DNA of 64,000 nucleotides from JBBDIX01 sp050486225 (GTDB lineage: Bacteria; Actinomycetota; Nitriliruptoria; Nitriliruptorales; Nitriliruptoraceae): the NCBI GenBank assembly GCA_050486225.1, contig JBJHCV010000011.1, forward strand, positions 18,470 to 82,469, in the 5' to 3' direction. Below the pieces are notes generated by a model. That model was not told the DNA's origin, ran no database searches, and worked only from the letters and a program-made list of their open reading frames with translations. The translations under genes were made by a program, and so were the position numbers. Below, one piece after another: positions 33,840 through 41,351 of this stretch; position 1 is the stretch's first letter; each line of letters starts with the position of its first letter.

Positions 33840-34919
33840 TCAGTGCGTGAGCAGTGCGGGGTGCGTCACCGCACCGGCCGCGACGTTGAGTGCGCCGGAC
33901 AGCGCTGGAGGTGCGTCGACGTCGCCGGCGCGTCCGGCGGCGACCTCGTCGGCCAGGGCGAGCAGCCGTGGCGCGACGGCGGCCGAGAGCGCGGCGGACG
34001 CCGTGCGCGGGAACTGTCCCGGCACGTTGGTCACGCAGTAGTGGACGACGCCGTGGGTCTCGTAGACCGGGTCGGAGAGTGACGTCGGGCGGGCGGTCTC
34101 GATGCAGCCGCCCTGGTCGATGGCGAGGTCGACGATCACGGACCCGGGTCGCATGGCTGCGACCTGTTCCTCGGTGACCACGACCGGTGCGCGGGCGCCG
34201 GGAACGAGCGCCGCACCGATGACCAGGTCGGCGTCGGCGACCAGCTGGCCGACGAGTTCGGGTTCCGAGGCGCACGTCGCGTCGACCGTCCCGGCGAGCC
34301 GGTGCTCGAACAGGCGGTTGAGGTCGACGTCCACGCCGGTCACGAGTCCGTCGAGTCCCCGAAGTCCGCGTGCGGCGGCGGTTCCGGCGACCCCGAGGCC
34401 CAGCACCACGACCCTGCCGGGAAGGACCCCGGCGGCGCCACCGATCAGGGTGCCGTTGCCACCACCGGCGGTGGAGAGGCGTGCCGCGCCCAGGATCGCT
34501 GCGGCACGGCCCGCGATCTCCGACATCGGGGCGAGCAGGGGCAGGCCGCCGTTGCGACCGACGAGGGTCTCGAACGCGTAGGCGGCGACGCCGCGCTCGA
34601 CGAGCGCCCGGGTCAGTGCGGGCTCGGCGGCCAGGTGGAGGTAGGCGAACAGGGTCAGGTCGTCACGGAACCACTGGTACTCCGACTCCTGAGGTTCCTT
34701 GACCTTGACGACGACGTCGCAGGCCCAGATCTCCGCGGCGGAGTCCACGACCTTCGCCCCGGCTGCGACGTACTGGCCGTCGTCGAAGCCGGCGCCCTCG
34801 CCTGCCGAGGTCTCCACGAGGACGTCACTGCCGCGCGCGACGGCCATGGCCACCGCGGACGGGGTCAGCACGACCCGGCGTTCGCCGTTCTTGGTCTCAC
34901 GTGGCACACCGATGCGCAC
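33840..34919 (-). CDS. ald: Alanine dehydrogenase
   Basis: 359-aa NAD-dependent enzyme: L-alanine to pyruvate and ammonia. Seen: VRIGVPRETKNGERRVVLTP opening, Arg15, Lys74 (VKVKEP) and His95 (YLHLA) at the places known for bacterial Ald, GLGVAGTAAARGL NAD loop (174 on), and DLAIDQGGCIETARPT. GTG 34,919 is chosen because it reproduces family numbering; GTG 34,925, two codons earlier, has an equally good GGAGG. Inferred: regenerates pyruvate for the neighbouring aminotransferase and releases ammonium for growth. An imperfect inverted repeat AGTCGT-ACGG-ACGACT at 34,991-35,006 upstream may be a control site. Confidence 0.93.
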   Translation of the reverse strand: MRIGVPRETKNGERRVVLTPSAVAMAVARGSDVLVETSAGEGAGFDDGQYVAAGAKVVDSAAEIWACDVVVKVKEPQESEYQWFRDDLTLFAYLHLAAEPALTRALVERGVAAYAFETLVGRNGGLPLLAPMSEIAGRAAAILGAARLSTAGGGNGTLIGGAAGVLPGRVVVLGLGVAGTAAARGLRGLDGLVTGVDVDLNRLFEHRLAGTVDATCASEPELVGQLVADADLVIGAALVPGARAPVVVTEEQVAAMRPGSVIVDLAIDQGGCIETARPTSLSDPVYETHGVVHYCVTNVPGQFPRTASAALSAAVAPRLLALADEVAAGRAGDVDAPPALSGALNVAAGAVTHPALLTH

Positions 34920-35050
34920 ACCCACGTCTCCGTGCCTCCTCGCAGGAACCCCCGGAGCATCGCGCACGCGGCATGCAGCGGCCAGCTACGAGTCGTACGG
35001 ACGACTGACGGGAATGTTACGAAGTGTCAGGTCGGTGGCGCTGGCTCCGG

Positions 35051-35515
35051 TCAGATCGTCGCGATCTCGCGCACGGTGACCTCGATCGTGGCGCCTGCGG
35101 GGGTCTCGAACGTGGCCGTGTCACCGGCGCGAGCGCCCATGACGGCCGAACCCATCGGTGACTCGGTCGACAGGATCTCGAGTTCGTCGTGATGGTCCTC
35201 GCGGCTGCCGATCAGGTAGGTCTCCTCGTCGCCCTCCACGTCGAGCACGACCTTCACGCCCGGGCGCACCGTGTCGGCACCCTCGGGGGCGCCGATCTGG
35301 GCGTCGCGCAGCAGTTCCTCGAGCTGCCGGATGCGAGCCTCCATGCGACCCTGCTCGTCCTTGGCCGCGTGGTACTCGGCGTTCTCCCGGAGATCGCCGT
35401 GCGCACGCGCCTCCTCGATCTCCTGGGAGATCGCCGGACGACCCTCGGTCTTGAGGGTCTCGAGCTCGTCGCGCAGTCGGTCGTAGGCCTCTTGGCTCAG
35501 CCAGGTCTCGGCCAT
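35051..35515 (-). CDS. greA: Transcription elongation factor GreA
   Basis: 154-aa factor that reactivates backtracked RNA polymerase by stimulating transcript cleavage. Seen: N-terminal coiled coil with the catalytic acidic tip GDLRENAEYH, Asp41 and Glu44 at the canonical positions, and a C-terminal FKBP-like domain (VVLDVEGDEETYLIGS to VTVREIATI). GAGGTGA precedes ATG 35,515 by 6 nt. Monocistronic and divergent from the isoprenyl transferase. Housekeeping gene marking the end of the accessory region. Confidence 0.96.
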   Translation of the reverse strand: MAETWLSQEAYDRLRDELETLKTEGRPAISQEIEEARAHGDLRENAEYHAAKDEQGRMEARIRQLEELLRDAQIGAPEGADTVRPGVKVVLDVEGDEETYLIGSREDHHDELEILSTESPMGSAVMGARAGDTATFETPAGATIEVTVREIATI

Positions 35516-35670
35516 GGGGAATCACCTCGGGTTCGTCAGCAGCTTCGTCAGCAGCAGTGTGGATCGTCGTCGCACCGTGTGGGTGCCGGAGTGCGCCGTG
35601 GGCGCGAAGGGATGCGAGCGGTCGCATCCGGGTCTCTCGCCCCCGCTCCGGGTGGGCGTGACCACGTGAA

Positions 35671-35715
35671 ACGCCCGGGATTCTCATGACCTTCGGGGCG
35701 CATGATCCCGGGCGT
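35671..35715. promoter_or_regulatory. Long hairpin in the greA-uppS intergenic region
   Basis: ACGCCCGGGAT at 35,671-35,681 pairs perfectly with ATCCCGGGCGT at 35,705-35,715. After a 3-nt bulge the stem continues with CATG/CATG, closing on an ACCTTCGGGGCG loop. It sits in the 286-nt divergent region between greA and uppS, which otherwise holds TATCCT (minus strand, 35,732-35,737) as a possible greA -10 and the uppS -10. It could be a leader hairpin of greA mRNA. Confidence 0.45.
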
Positions 35716-35788
35716 GCTGTGACCAAGGATACCACAGGGCCGGCGGGGTGCGCAGGGACCGGGTGCGTCGCCGAGCTCCTGGTTCTCC

Positions 35789-35794
35789 TAGCCT
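35789..35794 (+). promoter_or_regulatory. Leaderless-type -10 of the isoprenyl transferase gene
   Basis: TAGCCT ends 7 nt before ATG 35,802. Transcription starting at the usual distance would begin on or next to the start codon, and no ribosome binding site is present, as in leaderless actinobacterial mRNAs. Confidence 0.55.
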
Positions 35795-35801
35795 GACCGC
35801 C

Positions 35802-36581
35802 ATGGGTGTCCTCGACCTGGCCTATCGGCTCTACGAACGGCGGCTCGCGTCCGAGCTCGCCGGTGGACCGATGCCCCGGCACGTCGGCGTGATCCTCGAC
35901 GGCAACCGCCGCTACGCGGAGGAGCGAGGCCTGGGAGACGCGTCGGTCGGTCACGCCGCCGGCGCGCGACGCATCGACCCCTTTCTCGACTGGTGTCTCG
36001 AGGCCGAGATCCCGTACGTGACGCTGTGGCTGCTGTCGACCGACAACCTGGACCGTGACGACGTCGAGGTCGCCCGGCTGCTCGAGATCATCGAGGACAC
36101 GGTCCGCAGGATGGCGACGCGCCCGGACGCGGACGAACGTGGCCTGCGGGTCACCGCCGTCGGTGCCCTGGACCTGCTGCCCGAGTCCACCCGTGCGTGT
36201 CTGCGTGAGGCGGAGGACGCGACGCGGGACCACGACCGCCTGCACGTGCAGGTGGCCGTGGGCTACGGAGGTCGACAGGAGATCACCGATGCCCTGCGCA
36301 GCCTCCTCGAGGAGCGGGCCGCGCAGGGCATGTCCCTGCAGGATCTCGCCAGGACCCTCGAACCGGAGGACATCGGCGGGCACCTGTACACCAACGGCCT
36401 GCCCGACCCGGACCTCATCATCCGCACGTCCGGCGAGGTGCGCATGTCGGGCTTCCTGCTGTGGCAGTCGGCGCACAGCGAGTTCTACTTCTGTGACGCG
36501 TACTGGCCCGAGTTCCGTCGGGTCGACTTCCTGCGGGCGCTGCGTGACTACCAGCGTCGCAGTCGGCGATACGGACGCTGA
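35802..36581 (+). CDS. uppS: Cis-prenyltransferase (Z-isoprenyl diphosphate synthase)
   Basis: 259-aa isoprenyl transferase that adds isopentenyl units in Z configuration to an allylic diphosphate for carrier lipid synthesis. Seen: diphosphate site HVGVILDGNRRYAEERG with Asp33, VTLWLLSTDNLDR, VAVGYGGRQEI, and the C-terminal RTSGEVRMSGFLLWQ with SEFYFCD. Known: actinobacteria have a short-chain Z,E-farnesyl diphosphate synthase (Rv1086-like) and a long-chain enzyme. The LDGNRR form of the first motif recalls the short-chain enzyme, so product length is uncertain. Start set by the leaderless promoter; no upstream family residues. Confidence 0.9.
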   Translation: MGVLDLAYRLYERRLASELAGGPMPRHVGVILDGNRRYAEERGLGDASVGHAAGARRIDPFLDWCLEAEIPYVTLWLLSTDNLDRDDVEVARLLEIIEDTVRRMATRPDADERGLRVTAVGALDLLPESTRACLREAEDATRDHDRLHVQVAVGYGGRQEITDALRSLLEERAAQGMSLQDLARTLEPEDIGGHLYTNGLPDPDLIIRTSGEVRMSGFLLWQSAHSEFYFCDAYWPEFRRVDFLRALRDYQRRSRRYGR

Positions 36582-36599
36582 CGAGGTTGCGCGGTTGTG

Positions 36600-36619
36600 C
36601 ACCACGTGGTGGCTAGCGT
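36600..36619 (+). promoter_or_regulatory. Palindrome and -10 element upstream of PIN-PhoH
   Basis: Perfect 12-bp palindrome CACCACGTGGTG at 36,600-36,611 followed three bases later by TAGCGT (36,614-36,619), a likely -10. The palindrome would overlie the promoter spacer, a common repressor position. The remaining leader to GTG 36,733 shows no gene. Confidence 0.4.
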
Positions 36620-36732
36620 GGGTCGAGCCATCAGCACCTGCGTGCGAACCCGGCTGGTCGGCGTCGAGGGTCCGCCGCGCACGGTGCGCCGCCCACGACC
36701 GAGTGCGCTCGGATCGACGACGACGAGTGACC

Positions 36733-38124
36733 GTGAACGACGACCCCGCCCCGACCTCCCGTCCCACCGCGACCGACACCCCCGGGGCGGTCACGTACGT
36801 GCTCGACACGTGCGTGCTGCTCGCGGATCCGCAGGCGCTCTTCCGCTTCGACGAGCACGACGTCGTCATCCCCCTCGTCGTCATCGAGGAACTCGACCGC
36901 AAGAAGACCCTGCTCGACGACGTGGGCCGCAACGCCCGGCACACCCTGCGCACCGTCGAGGAGTTGCGCCAGGCGTCGCCCGGCGGCCTTCGCGCACCCC
37001 ACCGCCTGCCGTCGGGTGGGACCGTGCGCATCGAGGCGAACCACCTCGACGTGTCGCTGCCGTCGTACCTGGATCCGGGCAAGGCCGATCACCGGATCAT
37101 GGCCGTCGCGATGGGGCTCGGCGCGACGCTCGTCACCAAGGACGCGTCGCTGCGCATCAAGGCGAGTCAGCTGGGAGTGACGGTCGAGGACTATCGCGCC
37201 GACACCGCCCGGTCCGAGGAGCACACCAGCGGCGTGGTCGAGATGGACGTCGACCCGACGGTGCTCGACACCCTGCACCGGGACGGCAAGGCGCGCATCG
37301 ACGCAGAGCTCGTCGACCTGTCGCAGGTCGGGACGCTGTGGGTGAACGCGTGTCTGGTGATGCGGGCGTCGGCATCGACCTCCGGTCTCGGTCGGGTCAT
37401 CGACGTGGCTGCCGACGGGTCGGCGACCGTGCATCGCGTCGCGGGCAACACCTCGGTGTTCGGCATGCACCCGCGCGACGTGCGTCAGACCTTCGCGATC
37501 GACCTGCTCACCGACCCAGACGTGCCGTGCGTGTCGCTCATGGGCATGGCCGGGACCGGCAAGACGTTCCTCGCGCTGGCCGCGGGGCTCGAACAGGTCA
37601 CCGGCGCCGGCATCCACCGCCGACTGTCGGTGTACCGGCCCCTGATCGCCGTGGGCCGCCAGGAGGTCGGCTACCTCCCCGGCGCCCTCGACGAGAAGCT
37701 CGCCCCGTGGATGGCGGCCGTGCACGACAACCTCTACGCGCTGCTGCGGACCGAGGCCGGACGGGGCCCGCGCGACCACCGTCAGGTGCAGGCCGCGATC
37801 GATGCGCTCGTCGATCGCGGCCAGCTCGAACTCGCGGCGATCACCTACCTGCGTGGACGTTCGATCACCGACGAGTACGTGATCATCGACGAGTCGCAGA
37901 ACATCGAACTGTCCGCGCTGAAGGTGGTGCTGACGCGCATGGCCAGCGGGTCCAAGGTCGTGTTCTGTGGGGACCTCGGCCAGGTCGACAACCCGTACAT
38001 CTCGCCGTACGGGGGCATGGCCGCCCTCATCGAGAAGATGAAGGGCAGCCCACTGTTCGGCCACGTGACGCTCAACAAGGGGGTCCGCAGTCCCCTGGCC
38101 GAGCATGCCGCGCTGATCTTCTGA
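36733..38124 (+). CDS. PIN-PhoH fusion ATPase/ribonuclease (PhoH2)
   Basis: 463-aa two-domain protein. Seen: residues ~15-150 form a PIN nuclease with TYVLDTCVLLADPQALF, VVIEELDRKK, DVGRNARHTLRTVEEL and TLVTKDASLRIKA (acidic site residues present). Residues ~250-463 are the PhoH ATPase with Walker A GMAGTGKT (271-278) and Walker B EYVIIDESQN, then VVFCGDLGQVDNPY. Known: mycobacterial PhoH2 unwinds and cleaves RNA. Start is GTG 36,733; GTG 36,727 is two codons earlier and neither has a strong ribosome binding site. Far longer upstream readings are out of family. Between uppS and glpX in the same direction. Confidence 0.92.
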   Translation: MNDDPAPTSRPTATDTPGAVTYVLDTCVLLADPQALFRFDEHDVVIPLVVIEELDRKKTLLDDVGRNARHTLRTVEELRQASPGGLRAPHRLPSGGTVRIEANHLDVSLPSYLDPGKADHRIMAVAMGLGATLVTKDASLRIKASQLGVTVEDYRADTARSEEHTSGVVEMDVDPTVLDTLHRDGKARIDAELVDLSQVGTLWVNACLVMRASASTSGLGRVIDVAADGSATVHRVAGNTSVFGMHPRDVRQTFAIDLLTDPDVPCVSLMGMAGTGKTFLALAAGLEQVTGAGIHRRLSVYRPLIAVGRQEVGYLPGALDEKLAPWMAAVHDNLYALLRTEAGRGPRDHRQVQAAIDALVDRGQLELAAITYLRGRSITDEYVIIDESQNIELSALKVVLTRMASGSKVVFCGDLGQVDNPYISPYGGMAALIEKMKGSPLFGHVTLNKGVRSPLAEHAALIF

Positions 38125-38128
38125 CAAC

Positions 38129-38134
38129 TACGCT
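38129..38134 (+). promoter_or_regulatory. TACGCT -10 of glpX
   Basis: TACGCT lies 5 nt after the PhoH stop and 6 nt before ATG 38,141, the same geometry as the leaderless ispH promoter. Transcripts would begin at about 38,141, giving either a leaderless start there or a 45-nt leader to GTG 38,186. Confidence 0.5.
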
Positions 38135-38185
38135 GCCCTCATGACGGGCCCGCGCCGCGCGGACCCACCACGAGAGGGACGTCGC

Positions 38186-39175
38186 GTGAACAACGAGAAG
38201 CCGGACCGCAACCTGGCCATCGAGATCGTGCGCGTCACCGAGGCGGCCGCGATGTCCGCGGCCCGGTGGCAGGGACGCGGCGACAAGGAGGCCGGCGACC
38301 AGGCGGCAGTCGACGCGATGCGTCAGGTGCTCGACACCGTGGAGATGGACGCGACCGTCGTCATCGGCGAGGGGGAGAAGGACGAGGCGCCGATGCTGTT
38401 CAACGGCGAACGGGTCGGAACCGGTCGGCCCCCGCGGGTCGACCTCGCCGTCGACCCGGTGGAGGGGACGCGGCTGCTCGCCGAGGGGCGCCCCGGGGCG
38501 CTCGCGGTGCTCGCCGCCGCACCCGCCGACACGATGTTCGACCCGGGACCCTGCGTCTACATGGAGAAGATCGTCGTCGGCGCCGACGCCGCCGAGGTGA
38601 TCGACCTCGACCTGAGCCTCACCCGCAACCTGGAGGCCATCGCCGAGGCCACCGAGCGAGAGGTCCGTGACCTCACGGTCGTCATGCTCGATCGCGACCG
38701 CCACGAGGACGCCAAGCGCCAGGTGCGCGACGTCGGGGCCCGGCTGTCGCTCATCACCGATGGTGACGTCGCCGGCGGACTGCTCGCGGCGTGGGACGAG
38801 CGTCCCCAGGTGGACCTGCTCTACGGGATCGGCGGCACGCCAGAAGGGGTCATCACCGCCTGCGCGGTCAAGGCGCTGGGGGGCCGCATGCTCGGTCGCC
38901 TGTGGCCACGCAACGACGACGAGCGGGCCGCGGCCGTGGCCGCCGGGTACGACGTCGACCGGGTGCTCGACCTCGACGACCTCGTCTCTGCGGACGACTG
39001 CTTCTTCGCGTGCACCGGGGTGACCTCGAGCCAGCTGCTCGCAGGCGCGAACTTCGACCGGTACGGCGCGACCACAGACTCGCTGGTCATGCGGTCCAAG
39101 TCGGGCACCGTGCGTCAGATCCGCGCCCGTCACCGGCTGAGCAAGCTGCGCTCGTACGCGGCCGTCGCCTACTGA
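38186..39175 (+). CDS. glpX: Class II fructose-1,6-bisphosphatase
   Basis: 329-aa gluconeogenic phosphatase: fructose 1,6-bisphosphate to fructose 6-phosphate. Seen: NLAIEIVRVTEAAAMSAARW, GRGDKEAGDQAAVDAMR, VIGEGEKDEAPML and VDPVEGTRLLAEG metal/phosphate sites, MLDRDRHEDA, and YGIGGTPEGVITACAVKAL. GAGAGGGA lies 6 nt before GTG 38,186. The in-frame ATG 38,141 fits a leaderless start and would add 15 charged residues, so the start is open. Known: the usual FBPase of actinobacteria, replacing class I. GAACCCG/CGGGTTC just after the stop may form a weak bidirectional terminator with the convergent phoU-like gene. Confidence 0.94.
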   Translation: MNNEKPDRNLAIEIVRVTEAAAMSAARWQGRGDKEAGDQAAVDAMRQVLDTVEMDATVVIGEGEKDEAPMLFNGERVGTGRPPRVDLAVDPVEGTRLLAEGRPGALAVLAAAPADTMFDPGPCVYMEKIVVGADAAEVIDLDLSLTRNLEAIAEATEREVRDLTVVMLDRDRHEDAKRQVRDVGARLSLITDGDVAGGLLAAWDERPQVDLLYGIGGTPEGVITACAVKALGGRMLGRLWPRNDDERAAAVAAGYDVDRVLDLDDLVSADDCFFACTGVTSSQLLAGANFDRYGATTDSLVMRSKSGTVRQIRARHRLSKLRSYAAVAY

Positions 39176-39205
39176 CGAACCCGGTTCCCGGTCCCGGCGG
39201 CGGGT

Positions 39206-39871
39206 TCAGGCCGGGTCCCGCGACAGTTCGACGGCGCTGCCGGTCGTGACGAACACCACCTGTTCGGCGACGTCGACGCCGGGGTCGGCGTAGCGCTCGA
39301 GGTGACGCGACAGCCGGATCATCGACGTCGCCCACTCGAGTCGGTCGAAGTCCACCGCGGCGAGTCGCACCAGGCGCTGGAAGATCTCCGCGTCGAGGCG
39401 GTCCACCTCGTCGTCCAGACGGGCGGCGAGTCGCGCGGCCTCCTCGTCGCCACGAACGAACGCGTCGACGGCGTCCGCGCCCACACGGCGCGCACGCTCG
39501 CCCATCACGCCCAGGCGTTCGGTGAGTTCTGGGTCACGCGCGAAGCCCGACGTCTGTTCGACGACGCGAGCGGCGTTCACGGCGTAGTCGCCCATCCGCT
39601 CGACGTGCAGGCTCACGTGGATGAGCGCCGTCGCCTGCCGCAGGTCGGTGCCGACCGGGCCGTGCAGGGCCACCAGCGCGAGCACCCCGTGCTGCACCTG
39701 TTCGTAGGCCTGGTCCACGGCCGCGTCGGCCTCGATGACGCCGCGCGCGCCGTCGCCGTCTCCGGTGCGCAGTGCCTCCATGGCCGTGGCGAGCATCGAG
39801 TCGGTCTGGTCGGCCATCGCGACCACCCTGGACCGCAGGACCTCGAACTGCTGCTGCATCTCGTCGCGCAC
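39206..39871 (-). CDS. PhoU-like phosphate signalling protein
   Basis: 221-aa all-helical protein made of two PhoU repeats. Seen: LIHVSLHVERMGDYAVNAARV (repeat 1) and MIRLSRHLERYADPGVDVAEQ (repeat 2), the paired metal-binding helix motifs; the second deviates from the usual E-R-I-x-D-H-A-x-N. Known: PhoU links the Pst phosphate importer with the PhoR/PhoB kinase and restrains phosphate uptake and polyphosphate storage. No pst or pho genes are adjacent. Inferred: phosphate homeostasis, possibly with ppk/ppx at 52-56 kb. Start ATG 39,871 assigned on family length. Confidence 0.9.
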   Translation of the reverse strand: MRDEMQQQFEVLRSRVVAMADQTDSMLATAMEALRTGDGDGARGVIEADAAVDQAYEQVQHGVLALVALHGPVGTDLRQATALIHVSLHVERMGDYAVNAARVVEQTSGFARDPELTERLGVMGERARRVGADAVDAFVRGDEEAARLAARLDDEVDRLDAEIFQRLVRLAAVDFDRLEWATSMIRLSRHLERYADPGVDVAEQVVFVTTGSAVELSRDPA

Positions 39872-39939
39872 GGTGCACCTCCCGGGTCAGCACTGTACGA
39901 GCCGCCGGCCCCTGACGCCGGGTGTCGACAGGGCGTCAC

Positions 39940-39945
39940 TAGCCT
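39940..39945 (+). promoter_or_regulatory. Leaderless-type -10 of nth
   Basis: TAGCCT ends 5 nt before GTG 39,951, with no ribosome binding site in between, the same arrangement as upstream of uppS. Confidence 0.5.
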
Positions 39946-39950
39946 GCGGC

Positions 39951-40649
39951 GTGACACCGGAGCCCCTCATGATCCCCGATGGCATGCACCGCTCGCGCGG
40001 GCCGACCCTGCGCGCGCCGATCGTGCTCGACCTGCTGCGCGAGGAGATGCCGGACGCGACGATCGCCCTGGAGTACTCGAACCGTTGGGAACTGCTCGCC
40101 GCGACGATGCTGTCGGCACAGTCCACCGACGTGAAGGTGAACGAGGTGACCCGCCGTCTGTTCGTGGAGATCGACGGTCCCGAGGCGATGGCCGAGGCGG
40201 ACCTCGCCCGGGTGGAGGCGCTGATCGGATCGCTGGGCCTGTTCCGCCAGAAGGCGAGGAACCTGCAGGCCACCGCCCGACTGCTGCTCGAACGGCACGG
40301 GGGCGAGGTCCCGGGGACCATGGAGGAACTCACGGCGCTGCCGGGTGTCGCACGAAAGACCGCCAACGTCGTGCTGTCGAACGGATTCGGGGTCAACGCG
40401 GGCGTCGTCGTCGACACACACGTCGCGAGAGTGTCTCGTCGGCTGAGGCTGACCCGCAACGAGGATCCGCGCCGCATCGAACAGGACCTCATGCGCCTGT
40501 TCCCCCGGGAGCGATGGCTCGAGGTGTCGGACCTGTTCATCCATCACGGTCGTCGGACGTGTGATGCACGACGTCCGCGCTGTGAGGTGTGCGTCGTCGA
40601 ACCGCTGTGCCCGTCGTCACAGGTCGCGGGACTGACCGACAAGCGCTGA
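39951..40649 (+). CDS. nth: Endonuclease III (DNA glycosylase/AP lyase)
   Basis: 232-aa base-excision repair enzyme removing oxidised pyrimidines and cleaving AP sites. Seen: helix-hairpin-helix LPGVARKTANVVL with catalytic Lys136, VVVDTHVARVSRRL with Asp155, and the [4Fe-4S] loop Cys204-x6-Cys211-x2-Cys214-x5-Cys220. GTG 39,951 is chosen from the TAGCCT promoter position; ATG 39,969, six codons later, is the alternative. Divergent from the phoU-like gene and convergent with the trk operon end. Confidence 0.93.
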   Translation: MTPEPLMIPDGMHRSRGPTLRAPIVLDLLREEMPDATIALEYSNRWELLAATMLSAQSTDVKVNEVTRRLFVEIDGPEAMAEADLARVEALIGSLGLFRQKARNLQATARLLLERHGGEVPGTMEELTALPGVARKTANVVLSNGFGVNAGVVVDTHVARVSRRLRLTRNEDPRRIEQDLMRLFPRERWLEVSDLFIHHGRRTCDARRPRCEVCVVEPLCPSSQVAGLTDKR

Positions 40650-40658
40650 CCCGCCGGA

Positions 40659-41351
40659 TCACAGTCGGGTGCGCCGCACCCTTGCCCACGCGATCGCCGC
40701 GAGCGCGAGCGCCGCAAGGACCAGGGCCACGGCGACCTGGACCGTGTGCAGTGGCGGATCGACCGTCACCGAGCCCGCGAGCACCTCGAGGTGCTCGGCA
40801 CGAATGGTGATCCCACCTCCGTCGTGGGGGTCCGCGCGGTGGAGCGTGCCGCGGACGAGCACGACGTCACCCCGTGTCGCGGGGCCCCCGACCTCGGAGA
40901 CCTGCTCGTGCAGTCCATCGGGAAGCCACACGGACAACCCCGAGTTGAACCCGGAGTGTTCGCGGTGGCCGACCAACGGACCGACCTCGAGGGCGTACGC
41001 GTCGTCGTTCAGTTGGACCCAGGCCCCGCCCGACCGATGCAGCACGTCGCCCACCGCCTCGCCGACGAACGTGACGTCACGCTGGTCGAACGCGAGCGGG
41101 CAGGCCACGACCTGGACCGACGAGACCCGCGCGCCCGGTCGGAGGTGTTCGGACACCACGGCGACCGCGGCCTCGTCGACACCACGGATGCAGTGCAGGG
41201 CCTCGTCGAGACCGAGTGGCGGCGCGTCGACGACCATCGGGGCGGTGTCGAGCTGCGGATGGATGGACTCGAGCCACCACACACCGCCGACGATCAGCAC
41301 GAGGCCGGTCAGCGGGGTGAGCAGCAGCCACCGCGTTCGCGTCGTGTTCAC
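40659..41351 (-). CDS. Membrane-anchored protein of unknown function, last gene of trk operon
   Basis: 230 aa, family not recognised. Seen: an N-terminal membrane helix (LLLTPLTGLVLIVGGVWWL), an extracytoplasmic region with HCIRGVDEAAVAVVSEHLRP, VACPLAFDQRDVTFVGEAVG and VGPLVGHREHSGFNSG, a stretch GDVVLVRGTLHRADPHDGGG that suggests a beta-barrel (OB-like) segment, and a C-terminal helix (VQVAVALVLAALALAAIAWA) before RVRRTRL. The GTG start overlaps the trkH stop by four bases (GTGA), so it is translationally coupled. Inferred: an accessory to the TrkH potassium system, or simply cotranscribed. Confidence 0.75.
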   Translation of the reverse strand: MNTTRTRWLLLTPLTGLVLIVGGVWWLESIHPQLDTAPMVVDAPPLGLDEALHCIRGVDEAAVAVVSEHLRPGARVSSVQVVACPLAFDQRDVTFVGEAVGDVLHRSGGAWVQLNDDAYALEVGPLVGHREHSGFNSGLSVWLPDGLHEQVSEVGGPATRGDVVLVRGTLHRADPHDGGGITIRAEHLEVLAGSVTVDPPLHTVQVAVALVLAALALAAIAWARVRRTRL

